From Acholoe squamosa (lineage: Eukaryota; Annelida; Polychaeta; Phyllodocida; Polynoidae): a DNA stretch of 64,000 nt. A model generated the notes under the pieces. It was given only the letters and a program-made list of their open reading frames with translations, was not told where the DNA came from and ran no database searches. Made by a program: the position numbers and the translations under genes. Where the stretch lies: contig OX439046.1 of assembly GCA_949317995.1 (NCBI GenBank), positions 37,050,002 to 37,114,001 of the forward strand. Direction: 5' to 3'. Below, one piece after another: positions 1 through 13,268 of this stretch. The stretch's first letter is position 1; each line of letters starts with the position of its first letter.

Positions 1-1278
1 CCTCCTTGCCGGAAGTAGCATTTTCGACGGAGAAATGATATATTCTATCGATTTAACTTGAAATTACTGGCTTTTTTAATATAATCCATTAATTTCGGGC
101 AATATTAATCGATTTGAATCAAATACATTGCCTCAATTTACAATTTATGAAAAATAAAAAACCTTACGATGGACCACTCTGTGCGCATGTCCGAACTTGC
201 CTTGCCGGAAATGCAATAGCCATAACAAAAGTATGGCGGTCTGATTTACAAGGTTGATCTTTTCTTGAAACCATCGCATTCTAAGACCCTTCTTCAACTT
301 ACCTGCTGAAAAAAGCGTCTTAATTGGACAATTCCCATAGGAGCCCATGTGTTATGTCTATCGCGAAAATCTATCGCACAATGCAATCCTATGGAGCCTC
401 ATTTTCCTGAGAAAGAAGGTCAAACATTTCAGGTTTTTTCTTTAGCTTTTTTCATAGCTAAAGAATCTTTTTTTCCAGGAATTGTGCATGTGCAATGAAA
501 GACTAGATCCTAAAGATTATGTTTCCATGATTTTGTGTTTAATTATCCCCCAATTTCGATGAGCAATTCCCATCTAAAGTCCAAATTGCCGATCATCACT
601 TTTGGCTGAAAAGGCGCCGCCAATGACCTAGGAGGACCTGGGCCAATAATGGTTCAGTGAGTAACATTACCGTAGGATGCAAACGTTATATGCATTCTAA
701 TTACGTAGTTTATGAGTCTCCATTCTCCATGGCATGTGTTAACTGCTACCTCGAATTCAATACCAAAGTCCATACTTGAAGCAATATTCTTCTCCAAACA
801 CGAGCAGGCAATCAATATGATTTAATAAACTTATAATTCTAAGGATCAGTCACAAGTGGGGGATAACATCCCTTCATCCCAAAGGCATTTAAAAGCCTCT
901 CCAATGGAAGCAAAGCCATTGTCAATGAAAAAGATCTCAGGGTGAAACTAATATGACAAGCTAATACCTGGAAACAGCCCTCATGGAGAATGGCATCCTT
1001 GTTATCTCAGCCTTAAAGGAAGGTGGAAGAGGTGCAGAGCAGGAGGTGGAAAGTAATTGCTGCAAATAATGGACGTCTTCCACCAACATTGCTTCTCAGT
1101 ATTGCCCAGAGGATTTATATCAGAATTTTCTTTTTTAATTTTGATTTAAAGTGATAAGAATCAAATAGGTTAGTGCTGAGTGTTTCGGTGGGTGCAGTGT
1201 CATGACTGTTGAAACAATTCCATCTATTCAGCCTCTAGACAGAAGCATATTATATTTTGGTTATAGATCTATATGGTA

Positions 1279-1429
1279 CAGGGGCGTAGGAAAAGGGGGG
1301 GCAGGGGGGCCTGCCCCCCCCCAATAACGAAGAGGTTCCCTATATAATCCTATATGAAAATATAGCAGCCCCCCCCCAACCGAGACCCCTGCCCCCCTCC
1401 AATAAAAAAAATTGCTTCCTACGCCCCTG
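1279..1429. mobile_element. hAT-like MITE, foldback type
   Basis: Short element whose ends are inverted copies of CAGGGGCGTAGGAA. G-runs in the left half and C-runs in both halves make most of it self-complementary. TGGTACA occurs at 1274-1280 and again at 1430-1436, an exact 7-bp flanking repeat that slightly overlaps the left terminus, so the precise edge is uncertain by two bases. CAGGGG-type ends with about 8-bp duplications are typical of hAT derivatives; the superfamily call is inference. No coding capacity. Confidence 0.6.
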
Positions 1430-4220
1430 TGGTACAGTGGCAGCACATCACACTGCATCAATAGATAATTCATGGGGGATCTTGCCATTTTACCCATCTT
1501 CTGAGAGAAATAAACAGAAAACTAGGCTCATACAAAAAGGATTTGCAAAAAAAAGATATGAAATAACAGTGTTTCAGAAACCGTTTTATGCCAAAGTGGG
1601 GATCTTCCCTCTCATGCACGCCATATCAAATGAATTTCATATTTAATTTGATATTTAAGCTACCCATATAACCTTCAATTTAACTGAAAGGATTTTGGAA
1701 AATATTTGAATATCAAACAGATTCAGTGAAATTGCTCCCCAATGTAAGACAATATCTAATGGAAAACATATCAGGGAGTAACCTGTGGATGTTTAGAACA
1801 GCTGAGCTCTCACTGTATTACCCAGCTAACTGGGCCCTAGATATGTTCATTCAGAGGCCCAGCAATTGATGTCCACTGAAACCAAGTACCATGGGTTTGA
1901 GGGCAGTTTGTGGCCAAATGATTCCTGTGTGCATTAATTAAAGTAGACCCCTGTCTTGTTTTGACCTTTATGAAGCTGTCCTACTTACTGTGATAATTTA
2001 TAATTGTCAATATATCCTCCCTGTGTGTTGGAATTGATCACACATGTCTCAAATGTCAACAAAACATCTCATCCAACAATTTGGGCTTGAACTTCCTGTC
2101 CCTAGATGGTCCCTAGGTGGCAGGCCTTTACAGTTCATATTTTACTCACCAGAGGGACATTGTGTCCCTCCCACCTGTACCACCACAAAGACAACAGTCA
2201 GACCGACCAGGAACCAGCACTTGCCACCTTGCCCAACATGTCTGACTGAGTTCTAGATATCAGGTTACAAAAAGACAAAGGCATGGATATGATTTCATAT
2301 TTCAAAACAATACACAACAAGTAGGTAGGTCCTAGAGTTAAGATATCAAAGACAAACCCCACACAATACTAGAGACCAAGTTTTCATTGGGGGCTTGGGT
2401 TCCATCTATCACTGTATCTGGTCATTCTGTATGTGATCATCATTTCACAGATGCTCCAAGGCATTCTTCATCCTATCACAGACATTGTAACAAGAACACC
2501 TCCAAATGCTGCAAAGTGCTTCAATATGCAACGGCTTTTGGTCATCACAATACATGAATGTAGCACTGACAAGTAAAATCACCCGGTCTGTATTCACGCT
2601 AAATAGAGCCATTGCTACTGACACTAGAGGGGTACCATTAGCATGGTCTGTCAAGAGTGAGTAACTCTGTTTGAGTGACTATATTTTGAAGACACCAAGA
2701 GGCTTTACAGTCCCCAAAGTGGGTCAATTTGTTGCTCTGGTGTCCTAAATTTAAACCTTATTGGAGAAGTTTCAGTCCTTTTATATAGGACCATTGCAAT
2801 CTATAAACGGTGAAACTGGATGCCACGATCAGAAAATGACAAGAAATGACCCCTGGGGCTTCTGTAAATGAGGTTGGGATCTGGGTAATGCTTGTGGCCC
2901 CCCTGCTATGTTTAATTTGCATTCGGTGCCAAGAGGCAAAGTGTAAACACACCATGGGAAAGCTGAGTGAACACTACCTGAAAGTTTAGTGGTCTACCAA
3001 CATATTTTCATCAATTGAAGGTTTAATTTGCTAAAGTGAATGGCTAGCATATGCTTAGATATGCTCCTAAACATTAGTTTGTAGATCAATTTAGATAATG
3101 ATAGGCAACAGGAAAAGGAGGCACCCTCGGGTGAGTGACTTTGTCAATGAAATTTCAACATAGATGCCATGGTAAGAGGATTTATCATCTAATACTATAG
3201 ATATATTGAATTGGAATTCAGAACACATAAAGTTCATGTAGTTGGCATGGTAAAAGTAAGAACTTAATATATGGGATGAACCAACACAGGGGAGCACTTA
3301 TACTGAACGTGAATATCATACTTCTGCTGTCGTGATCTGAAACCCACTATTGTCTGAGAATCTTCTTTGGTGACAGCCACTAATGACTCAATAGGAATTT
3401 GTGGAGTAACATTGTGGCTCTTTCGTTGTCTACCCAGAGTACATATAAGACACACTGTAACATTTACAACCCATTGCATGGAGAGAAAAGATAAATTGGC
3501 AGTCAAGGGCAGTATTGCTGCATTAAATTCCAACTAAAATGTCTATCATTGAGTAATCTCAGTTTCAATTTGCCCATAATGAGACGATACTTAGTCGATT
3601 TTTGGGTATATTCAGAAGAATACCACATGGGTCTCTGGTATTCATGCATTGTGCTGATCCTGGAGAGTTAAAATACGCCCGAGCATGGGCCTGACCCATA
3701 ACTGTGGCAAGACTCTTTTAGTTCCCCTATCGGCCACAGCCACTGCCTCGATGGCGCTGCAGTCATTCCATTACCCCCCTTATGGAGTGGCGGCGTATTG
3801 CTGACAGCGTAATGGAGGTTACACTGCTCACTGGTACCTGATTGGCCTAATTGCCAATCTTAATAATAAACAAGGGCCTATTACAACCTCAGCAGGAGAA
3901 TACAGGGTGTTTACGTTCGCGGCTGGGTACCGCGAAAATAGCCCCCATAGAGTCCTGTAGTAGCACAATATAGGCTACCTGAGGAGTAGGGGAGGGAGGA
4001 ACATGGTATTTGATTGTAAATCCGTGCCTTGTGGCACTTTTATCAGTTTATCTGATACCCTGAGGGCACAGGGGCTACATAGGTCTACATTTGTGACTAT
4101 CCTCCATCTTTCTATCTTTATTAGAAGTTCTACTGCTCATGCCCTGGAGGACTGAGTAGCTCAAACTGACATGAACATGTACATTTGAAAGCTTTATATT
4201 TTATCTGAAAAAAAAGTTAC
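1430..4220. other. No gene recognised
   Basis: AT-rich single-copy-looking sequence. Only short open frames without recognisable domains occur. A short stem (TTCGCGG and CCGCGAA, about 3909-3929) and a head-to-head ATTGGC/GCCAAT pair near 3840-3857 are visible, but neither is enough to call a regulatory element. Confidence 0.5.
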
Positions 4221-4450
4221 TACCGTAAAACCCCGCCTATAAGTCTACCCCACCTATAAGTCGACCCCCCTCTTTGAGAATCAAATTCGACCTATAGAAA
4301 AAATGCTTGAGAAATATTAACACTATAATCTATTATATAACAACCCCTCCTATAAGTCGACCCCCTCCCATTTGGGGGGGGGGGGGGAATCGACTTATAT
4401 GAAAAATAAATAAAAAAAAAAAATTGACTTATAGCCGGGGTTTTACGGTA
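4221..4450. mobile_element. TA-target MITE, copy A of the CCGTAAAACCCC family
   Basis: Starts TACCGTAAAACCCCGCC and ends with its complement GGGGTTTTACGGTA, so the outermost TA is the likely target duplication. Inside, TATAAGTCGAC motifs recur in both orientations. A related copy in the reverse layout lies at 52388-52609. Non-autonomous: no transposase frame. The TA target and end structure suggest a Tc/mariner-like group, which is inference. Confidence 0.75.
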
Positions 4451-4998
4451 TATGTCAGATTGTATTCCCAGTAGTTATGAACGGATTTTGGGTTATGTAG
4501 GGGCATATCTATGTCTAGATCACTGATTTACATGTTATTTTTCATATTATCCTGTCAACAGCTAGCCGTAGTGCAGTTGATATGTCAAAGCTATATAGCA
4601 AGATAGTATAGGATTCAGAAAATATATAAATTTGCATGTTTTCACTCCATTTATACAACTTGGATATATAGCTGCAGCACCACTGGGTGCAGTGCCACTG
4701 GGTGCATAGAACGACCACTTTCTGGCTGCAGTTTGTATGGAAAATTCTTCACAGAAAACCCCTGACTTCAGGAACTAGAAAAGTTATCAATATGGGGTTT
4801 GCGGCATTGTTTTTTTTTTTCAAACATATCAACCTTTCTATTAAGGGATGTTAGTCTAAAAGGGCTGCTAATAACAGTGCACGCCATATAATCCTTCCCA
4901 CAGGAAGCCCTGTTATGGATGGTAATTTATTCCCCAGAGGGTTTGGATACCCTCTCTATCCAAACGCATACGTGTGCACAAGAAGCTTCTAGTGATTA

Positions 4999-5110
4999 TT
5001 ACCCTATATATATAAAGGGTTGCTTCGTTGCTGGTGCCCTCTCTCATTTAAATAGACGTGGGTGCTTGCCAAGAATCAGATGAAGCAAAAGATTCTATCA
5101 AAATATATGT
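4999..5110 (+). mobile_element. Helitron 5' end (copy H3, 3' end not found)
   Basis: Begins TTACCCTATATATA and continues with a TTGCTTCGTTGCTGGTG segment shared with the heads of the two complete copies at 19617 and 59615. An A immediately precedes the element, as in the other copies, consistent with Helitron insertion between A and T. I found no matching hairpin plus CTAG terminus downstream, so the copy is probably truncated or decayed; the end coordinate marks only where head similarity fades. Confidence 0.55.
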
Positions 5111-6074
5111 ATTTTTTGTCAAAGTTGACTCGATCCTTTCCCCCATGATTCTGCATTTGTAATATTTTGAGCAACCAATATATGATAGGGCCTAAAGCTT
5201 CTTTCAAGGAAAAAAACCCAGAAAATATCACTGACACGTTAACTAGATATTAGGAATCAATCGTAAATAAAAGCAAGTCACATATTGGCTAAATGAATAA
5301 TTTAGAAGAACAGTGCTTGATGTACATTATCATTATTTTTACTGGCTAACCCATCGCACTCACACCTTTACATTCATTATCAGCAGCATACCAATTGATA
5401 AGTGCTTGATGCACAATACTACTTCTATCAAAGTTAACTCATCGCACTACAGGTTCCACTGGCAGTGGAATCATGCCATGTTCAGATATTACAAGGTTTG
5501 AGTGTCCATCTCATCCTGAATGTATGGTATTTTAAAAATCACTCTGTGCAATGAATACATCATAAATTCAAAAATACCCTCATCGAGTTCAGATAGCAGC
5601 AGTAAGCAGATCATCTAGAAGGTGCCCGCCATTATTTGCACCTGTTAATTGTTTTAAACCACTTTTGATACTGAATGTGGCACCCTACTGCCTATACTAA
5701 CTTTGTTGCAACCCAGACACTATTTCATCAAGTACCTGCAACAAGTGCAGTGCTTCTTGCTTTCTTTAACACCTTAATGTATTATTATTTAATATCAGTG
5801 ATGTTTAATGTCCCCGATAGCCATTACAGTGTACAATAGCCCCAGAAACATCTTATTGAGGATCTGCCTATTGCGCACTAGAGGTCCCTAATGTTAGCAA
5901 TATCTGCTATCTGCTAGACTTACTTGTTTTTATACTGCGTCTGGTTGTCCCTCCTATACTGTTCTGACTGTGGGTTTATTTTCATACTCTAATCAGATCT
6001 GCCATCTGAGCAGAGATTATGGGATATACAGAGGGACTTTATGTGACATCACTTCCATAATCTTTTGGAAGTTA

Positions 6075-6162
6075 TAGGCACTAATTTCCTAGTCCATAGG
6101 ATTCGAACCCATGCAGCTGCACCTTGCATTCTCCCTATCTAATCCATTCGGCACAGAGGAAG
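6075..6162 (-). other. tRNA-derived relic (SINE head or tRNA pseudogene)
   Basis: On the minus strand GGGTTCGAATCC (6099-6110) is a perfect polymerase III B box, and TGCCGAATGG about 44 bases upstream resembles an A box at normal tRNA spacing. The flanks do not pair into an acceptor stem, so a working tRNA is unlikely. I see no target-site duplication. Confidence 0.3.
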
Positions 6163-6321
6163 GGGTTTTTATTTGACTGCTTAAACCTATATTGAATTAC
6201 CAATTGATATGGCATGGACTCAATCTGTTATAACGAGGACTCCTATGACTCTAGGATCATTTTTATGACTATGATCATTATCAGGTTTCTAGATTTTATC
6301 AAAGTGAGGCCTCCAATATCT

Positions 6322-6452
6322 GTTGGAAATACAGCATTGCTGTAATAGCTGCTCGGTCATATTTTCTGAATTCATTAACTTGTGGTTATGTATTCTATCA
6401 TCAGTTAAAAATACAGCATTGCTGTAATAGCTGCTCGGTCGTATTCTCTAGA
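6322..6452 (+). repeat. Short direct duplication of about 40 bp
   Basis: The segment ATACAGCATTGCTGTAATAG followed by CTGCTCGGTC occurs near 6330 and again near 6412, about 80 bases apart, nearly identical. It contains the palindromic core CAGCATTGCTG. Nature unknown. Confidence 0.7.
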
Positions 6453-6474
6453 TTAATATAATTCTATTATCAGT

Positions 6475-6640
6475 TATTGCATTATTACTGAAATATTCTG
6501 GTTAATTGCTGACAAATTGTGAGTAACTCCTGACATATATTGACTAATTGCTGACATATTGTGAGTTGATACTGACATGTGTTGACTGATTTCTGATATA
6601 TAGTGATTAAATACTGACATATAATGACTGCACTGAAAAC
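6475..6640 (+). repeat. 21-bp minisatellite, locus 1
   Basis: Diverged tandem copies of a 21-bp motif of the form TTGACTAATTGCTGACATATA, often paired into a 42-bp dimer that alternates ATTG/GTGAG starts. The same motif forms arrays at 7345-7495, 8463-8545 and 19195-19616. Confidence 0.75.
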
Positions 6641-6654
6641 TTAAGCTTATACAA

Positions 6655-7341
6655 AAGTCCTCTGTGCAGAGGACTTTGGGTCATCTTTCAAAATTGATGA
6701 CCTCAAGTCATTAATTTGAAGATGGGGTCATCATTTTGAAGACAATACTTTTTTTTCCACCCGGGGGCCCCACTAAGCTGTAGTGTAATCTATATTTCAT
6801 ACTGTAGGTCATCCTATAGATAATTTTGTTAGTTAATAATGTACTTATCTACATCACGAATGATGCAATAGCCATTTATATCTATGCTGGATCGGAAATA
6901 CAGCAAGAAATTTTGCTCAAGTAATTTGAAGGGAGTTATGGGGTCTCTATATGCTTGAACATCTTTTATGTGTCTGAAGACTTAATTAGAAGTGTACAGA
7001 CTGGATAGAAACTGTTGTTTACATATAATACCAATCACTTGGCCTACCAGAAGGACAATACATCTAATAAAGGTCTGGCTATGGTGGGGTAGGGGGATTC
7101 TAAAGTTAATCTACTTACTATTTCATAATTAATGGAAATTAAAAATGAATGTCATTGAATTGACTACCCACACTCAACATATTGATTGCATAGCTTCATC
7201 ATAAAAGGTCCTCAAATTGAGGACATTAGGTCCTCAAATTGAGGACTTTAGTGAGGACCCGGTACTCCCCCCAGGACCCATCAATTTGAGGGCCCAAAGT
7301 CCTCAAGTTGAGGACCCAAAGTCCTCTGCACAGAGAACCTA
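6655..7341. mobile_element. Inverted-repeat element splitting the 21-bp minisatellite
   Basis: CAGAGGACTTTGGGTC at 6667-6682 is exactly complementary to GACCCAAAGTCCTCTG at 7313-7328, and similarity extends outward to about 25 bases. Subterminal palindromes of the form GTCCTCAAATTGAGGAC recur at the right end, with GTCCTCTG/CAGAGGAC at the left. The 21-bp minisatellite lies on both sides, which suggests insertion into one array. No coding frame; class unknown. Confidence 0.6.
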
Positions 7342-7344
7342 TTT

Positions 7345-7495
7345 CAGCAACAGGTTTTGAGTGTGATTGCTGACAAATTGTGAGGAATTACTGGCATATA
7401 TTGACTATTTTCTGACAAATTGTGAGTAAATACTGGCATATATTGACTAATTTCTTACAAATTGTGAGCAATTAGTCAATACAAGTCAGTAGGAT
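7345..7495 (+). repeat. 21-bp minisatellite, locus 2
   Basis: Continuation of the GCTGACAAATTGTGAG / ACTGGCATATATTGAC alternation seen at 6475-6640, on the other side of the inverted-repeat element. Confidence 0.7.
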
Positions 7496-8266
7496 ACAAG
7501 CATGCAAAGGTAATGGATACAAAGGTAAAGGATACAATTATTAAAATGTTTAAGGTTAGGGCTATTTCACAGCCCTAAGATGTTATTGGTTTCTATGTTC
7601 AAAGGGCTAGACTCTATATGAAATTACATGAACTTGCAAAAGTGGTATGCTACATGCAAATATAATATAACACTTCACATCCTGCATCACAGCTACCATC
7701 AATATAATACATGTATCATATGTTTATACTATTATACATGTAGGTGGCCCTGAAGGGGTTAATGGTCACAGGTAAACAGTACAACCCACTCAACCCCTTG
7801 TGCAGCAAGCTGGAACCTCTCCTTCCAATAAGCCAATGACATAATTACTACCTAATTAAGAGGACTATATCTGGTCCATCCAGATGTGTGAGCATGTACA
7901 TGGCTATTTCTCTTAAGGCTAAACTCACCTTGAGACAATCTGTGCATTTTACTTTTTCATCCCAATACATGTATAACTTCCATCTAACAAAGGAGTTTTG
8001 TCATTATAATGACTAATGACTTTACCACATCCTGACATTTTAAAATCCTCTTGTAACATGACAAATACCTCTTTCAGATTTGAAATATTAAACTGAGTTT
8101 TGTCCTTAAAACTTTTAAGGAAGCTACCTCAACCCCTAGATCCAGGTACCTTAGACTTGTCCAAGCTATTTGTCTCAGTCTAATCCTATGTGAACACTAA
8201 GGACTTTTATGTGGGCAAGTCTACCCATTTTGCCACATTCCATTGCATCGACTCCCCTTATGTGAC

Positions 8267-8292
8267 TATGTTATTGGCTAGCCAATAACATA
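8267..8292. other. 26-bp perfect palindrome with head-to-head CCAAT boxes
   Basis: The 13 bases TATGTTATTGGCT are followed immediately by their exact complement, giving a spacerless palindrome. It contains ATTGG and CCAAT facing each other. Could be a cruciform-forming site, a dimeric protein site or the centre of a foldback element; flanking sequence does not decide. Confidence 0.6.
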
Positions 8293-8462
8293 ATGAAGGC
8301 TTAAGGAGGTTCAAGATCCTTTAAAAAAAAGTAACTGATAGGTACAACATTGTTGTAGTGGCAGATTAACTCTTGAAGATAAAAGATGGAGCAGGTTAGG
8401 TCTAAGACCTAAAAGACCTGAGTTTTTAATGCAATTTTCAATGCAATTTTCAATGCAATTTT

Positions 8463-8545
8463 GAATATTCACTTAGATATTGACAAATAGTGAGTAATTA
8501 CTGACATATATTAACAAACTGCTGACTAATAGTGCATATTATTGA
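8463..8545 (+). repeat. 21-bp minisatellite, locus 3 (short)
   Basis: Two to three copies of the ATTGACAAATAGTGAGTAAT / TACTGACATATATTAAC motif. Just upstream at about 8430-8462 the string CAATTTT(C/G)AATG is repeated three times. Confidence 0.55.
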
Positions 8546-8571
8546 GGTACCCATATGGTCATTAACATCCA

Positions 8572-8714
8572 TCTCATAACTTTTGAACATCAAAATTCGC
8601 CATATATGGCCAGGATCCCTGTGTTTCAAAACCAAGATGGCCGACACACATGCAAAAACAATAGAATTGGGTAGTCATAACTTCTGAACATCAAAATTCG
8701 CCATATATGGCAAT
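8572..8714 (+). repeat. Duplicated 36-bp segment
   Basis: ATAACTTYTGAACATCAAAA followed by TTCGCCATATATGGC appears at about 8577 and 8677, separated by about 65 bases containing an AAGATGGCCG motif. The duplicated part ends in the palindrome GCCATATATGGC. Confidence 0.7.
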
Positions 8715-11700
8715 TATAATGTTTTCAAGCATACTCTAACACTATAGAGAGATAGAGGTCTTAAATATTATACCTATGCAGGCACAGAAAAAAAAGAATA
8801 ACTGAAAGCACCTCATCAAGGCCTAAGCAGTCTTGGTCACGATCTGATGATTTCTGATGATTTCAGTAGCTGAAATGGTACAGCAAGGCAATTTGGTAAA
8901 TATATCCAATAGATATCGACTCTGGCAGAACCTCATGTTATTTTGAGGCGTCGTCTTTGAACCGTTGCTGGTGGCACAGTCTGGCATTTAGGGTCCCGAC
9001 ACTTCAAAGGTCAGAATGACTTCTTCTTAATCCTGTGACAACTGCTATATTCCTGTTTGAAATTCCTCAAATATCAGTCAATACATTGTAGTCATTCAAG
9101 GTGGTTGAAAGATTGCGTAGACAAAAACAGCCGAACCTATGATATCAGTGGAAGTATTTCATTTCATTTCACAGTGCTGAAATGTGGATCACCGAATGCA
9201 GCAGGCATATAGGACCTTGCAAGCAAAGAACAAAATATAGGATAGCATTTTGCAATGCAAGTAACCCGAAAAGGGCACTTATTCTCTTCTTTTAGGCCCC
9301 TTCTGATATTAACCTCATGTATTCTTCGTGCGTTATCACTGTCAATTGTTAAGCCTATGGAGAATGCATCCATTATCGCTCGTATATTTCATTGGTGAAT
9401 AACTCCTCTCTTGGCGAGTTAAGCATTGTAAAACAGGAGCAGGTCTTGAATAAGGATCCATATTAACCATAAAAAGGCATGAGAAACTGTAAATTTCTCC
9501 TCCATTTTGTTATAATCCAGCAGTTATAGCCCCACAAGGTGTCACAGCAGTATTCCGCCCCAGTAAACCTAGGACAGCTAAATAGTCCCAACTAAAAACA
9601 GTGTTTGCTTGGTATAGTCAGTGCCAGGGGACCTTATTTTTATCGCAGATTAATAATTTTGGTACCAGAAGAAAGGTAACGATATGGGGGGAAAAAGTTG
9701 CAAAAACTTTTTGGTCACCATGGAAACCCAATTGACACCAGTTTTATGGTGGAAGATGGGGGGGGGGAATCAGAACGTCCTTGGCCCTATTAGTGCTGTG
9801 ACACCACAACTCGATTGTCTCCCTGTCTGCCATTTTCGATTTTGGTTATGTTTGTGCATGCACGACCCAATTTCTATGGGTATTTGGGTCAATAGGCACG
9901 ACCCCGGGCTTTGGGATGCGAATCAACAATAGGGCGAACACATAATTTTTATCTTTTTAATAATACATATCGATTCAAATGATATCCTCTTGCCATACTT
10001 TATAATATTTCTATATTATAACACTGAATAACTTTTAAAAATTAATAACAACCATTTTACAACAATGGAGAGGCGCATGCGGATTGAATTACAGCAAATT
10101 CATCAACATTCATCAATTATTTGCACCACTCCGCTCCAAAAATGCGGGAATGTTGAACCAATTCACACCTCCTATGGGATTTAACAGAGGCTCGGAAAAG
10201 CGTCTTAGTTTTTCTCACTGTTAGTAGTGTCTTAAAAGTTGCATTTCCAACCCAGCTCTTATAACCCCTTTCGGGTTAAAAAATATCATAAATTCGATGG
10301 AGGTGGATCTAGAATACTGAAAAAGACGGGGAGTGTACCCCTTTGTCTACTCATTATTTTTGGCTAAATTTGAACCATTCCCTCTTAATCTATCAATATA
10401 AATACCATTTAAAATTCCACAATCTTAGATGCCGCTCACTTGTCGTCAAAAAGACGGCATCTTGTCATTTGCACAATCTATCCCCTGTGGACTGGACTTT
10501 GGGGACATTCACACCACTAGACTCCACCTAAACAGGGTGTCTACTCTAAAGATACTGCCGTGTGACGTTAAGCAAGCCTTCTGATCAGATGGAGCTAACT
10601 CTATTATTACCCCACATTAACCAGGAGGCTCAGGTATTGCCTAAGGGCAGATGATCATGACGCGCTCCCAATTATCCTGCCTCACTTGGCTTCAAAGATG
10701 GCTTCTTTGATGCCACCACTCCTTGCCCCCTGGCTGAAAGAAACAACTAACAGAGAAGGTAAAGTAGTTGCTGGAATTATTAACCCCCTATTTCACTACA
10801 GATATAATAGCAATTTGATCTCCATCAAAAGTGATTTTTTTTTGTATGAGTTCCAATATACCCTTCATGTCAGACCTACATCAACCTTGTAAGGAAAATA
10901 TCAACCACTTAGAATGATAAAGTCCTAAGGGTTCATTCTCAAAATCAAAGCTGCCAAAGACAGGCATACGCCTAGCTCTTTCCCTTCTTATGCATGTACA
11001 GCGGTCAGTTGTACCTGATGTCCTACACCCACGTCTTACAATTCCCCCCTGGTAGTGGGGACACCTGCTGCCTTCAGGCAGCTACACATGAGGGCACTAG
11101 CCATATAAGGGCCGCATAGTAAGTACATGGTGCATGATGCCCAGTTGTCTCATGATGCATTCATGCAGTCCTGGCAGAAAGCCTGTCAGTGTTACATCGT
11201 AGCACACTCTGGGGCTGATGCACTCCCGACGGATCAGTATGATGAACTAATGCAGGCTCGCCAAACTGCATTGAAATATCTTGACAACCAAGGAATATGA
11301 CACTGGTGGGATCATGCGGACGTCGTAGTGGTAGGGACCAGGGCAGCAGCGACAGGGGGAGGAGAGACAGTATCCAGTAGTTGCATCACATCTAAAACGA
11401 TTCCTGTGTCATTACCTCCCCCGCAGCTTGCAACTCATCCAGCATCAAGCTGCCTCTACACAGATGTCAGCATAAAGGTAACAGTCCACATCTTGGGGTT
11501 GGTTCCCGACTACACCTACCTTATATTAGTATTCACTATTTACTAAATATTCACTGTGATGACAAATTCTGTTTTTTCCATCTGTCCCCAGCTAGGCCTT
11601 TATCACACGAGGCATCAGCTGTGGTGGAATCCACATAATTTAACAATTGGACATGGTGCAGAACTTCATAAAATCATTCTTCACTGCACTTTGTGCGTCA

Positions 11701-12745
11701 AGCTCTCTGTCTGTGGATAAAGAGGTGATAAAACCTTTGTTATCGATCAACTATGCAGGAGGCATGGGAGACGGCACACTTTGACACGAGTTGTTAGACT
11801 CAAATACTGCCCTCTCCTGTTTTATTGGGTGTAAGCGGGACTGGAGCTGGTTCCTGGCGACATGCACTGATAAGAGCTGATAGGATGGAACCAGCATGTC
11901 CCTGGAAGTGGGTGTTACCCAGGGACAAGGTACCCTGCATGATATGTCTTATCAGTGGGGTTTACCTCAACCAGCGAAATTTAAAATGGTGGATACACAG
12001 GACGTCCATACTAAGCGCTATATCGACCGAGTAACACAACATGATAATCTGTAGGGGGTATGTAATGAGTACCATAGTCTAGCTCTAACGAGTCTTGATG
12101 GTTTCTACCTATGTAGGACTGCTACTAGCTATTACAGAGTATACATTAATTTGTTTTTCTTGGTCTGTCCTTTCTTTCTCACGTCACAGAGTGCATTTGC
12201 TATACATCTCGCCCACACCTTATATACATGTATATATTTAGTTCTCTCCCATGTGTCCCTGTCCATTTGCAATATAATGAATTGTATGCATCGGACCTAA
12301 TGGGAATATATCGGTCTCTAGAGGGTAAATGGTGCGTGTAGCCCTTTTGCTCATTATTTCCACCTTCTATTAGATGTGTCCAATGGATATCTATGAGACT
12401 TTCAAATGCGTAGACCTGATTGGGGGAGTGTTCAAAGAAACAAGCTAGTCTATCCCTGTCGTCTTAGAATACAATCAGGTCTGCCTGATTTTGCATAATG
12501 TAGACAGATATACAGAACAAACTGAAACATACTAATGCACTTACCGTAGCAGGCAGGTTCTAGACTAAAGGTAGGGGATATATCACATTGTACTCACCTG
12601 GAAGAAAATAAATGAAATGTATCACAAAATGGTTAACATTTAGCACAATATAATCATCCGGTATGGTAGTCAAGATAATAAGTCTTATATTGCTGTTAGA
12701 TTGACGTTAAGGAACATAATCAAGGCACAAGGAATATACGGTATA
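8715..12745. other. No gene recognised
   Basis: Four kilobases with only short open frames lacking family features. Base composition is ordinary for the window. I could not identify exons, repeats with clear edges or RNA genes here. Confidence 0.45.
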
Positions 12746-12985
12746 GGTCGAATCCCACTTGGCGAAAAATGGCTGAAATAACTCTGCAATTTTGTGTGTT
12801 GCATTGTATGGCCCTTGTGGGGGCCATAAAACGCAAAGATTGATCAACTTATTCCAAATCCCACAGTGGTTTAGGGTTAAGTTTGCAGTAGTCCTTGTGT
12901 TTTGTGGCCTCAATAAGGGCCATACAGCACAACAGACGAAATCGCAGAGATATTTCAGCCATATTTCGCCATGTGAGATTCAACC
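12746..12985. mobile_element. 240-bp foldback element
   Basis: The left arm beginning GGTCGAATCCCACTTGGCGA is complementary, with scattered mismatches, to the right arm ending TCGCCATGTGAGATTCAACC. Pairing continues through TGGCCC and GGGCCA motifs almost to the centre, so nearly the whole element folds on itself. This symmetry explains why similar short peptides can be read from both strands. No exact target duplication is visible (ATA left, TTA right). Confidence 0.65.
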
Positions 12986-13268
12986 TTAAGCAACTTAGTT
13001 TTAGTATTACAAGGTGGCGGGAACATTTAACTTGACCATGGTAAAGTGTCTAGAATCCATTACAAACGCGTCCAGTTCGTTAGGAAACATAAATCCCTGC
13101 GCACACATCATACATGCATCTATATGTACCATCAGGATCTTGTATTAGATGCATGACTACATGTTAGTCTATATAGAAACATAGAGGGATGAGGTAATTA
13201 CTACTGACACTCTGATCAGCTACCCCTTCGAGGAATGATCTTGGAACTGGACAGCAAAAAGGCAATGA

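Noticed and set aside
3838..3859. TTGGC-N6-GCCAA as a nuclear factor I site
   Set aside because: Spacing is six instead of the usual five bases and no regulatory context supports it.
6475..7495. CRISPR-like alternation of repeats
   Set aside because: The units are contiguous diverged minisatellite copies without unique spacers, in animal DNA.
12707..12989. Similar short frames on both strands
   Set aside because: Consequence of the foldback element at 12746-12985, not paired genes.
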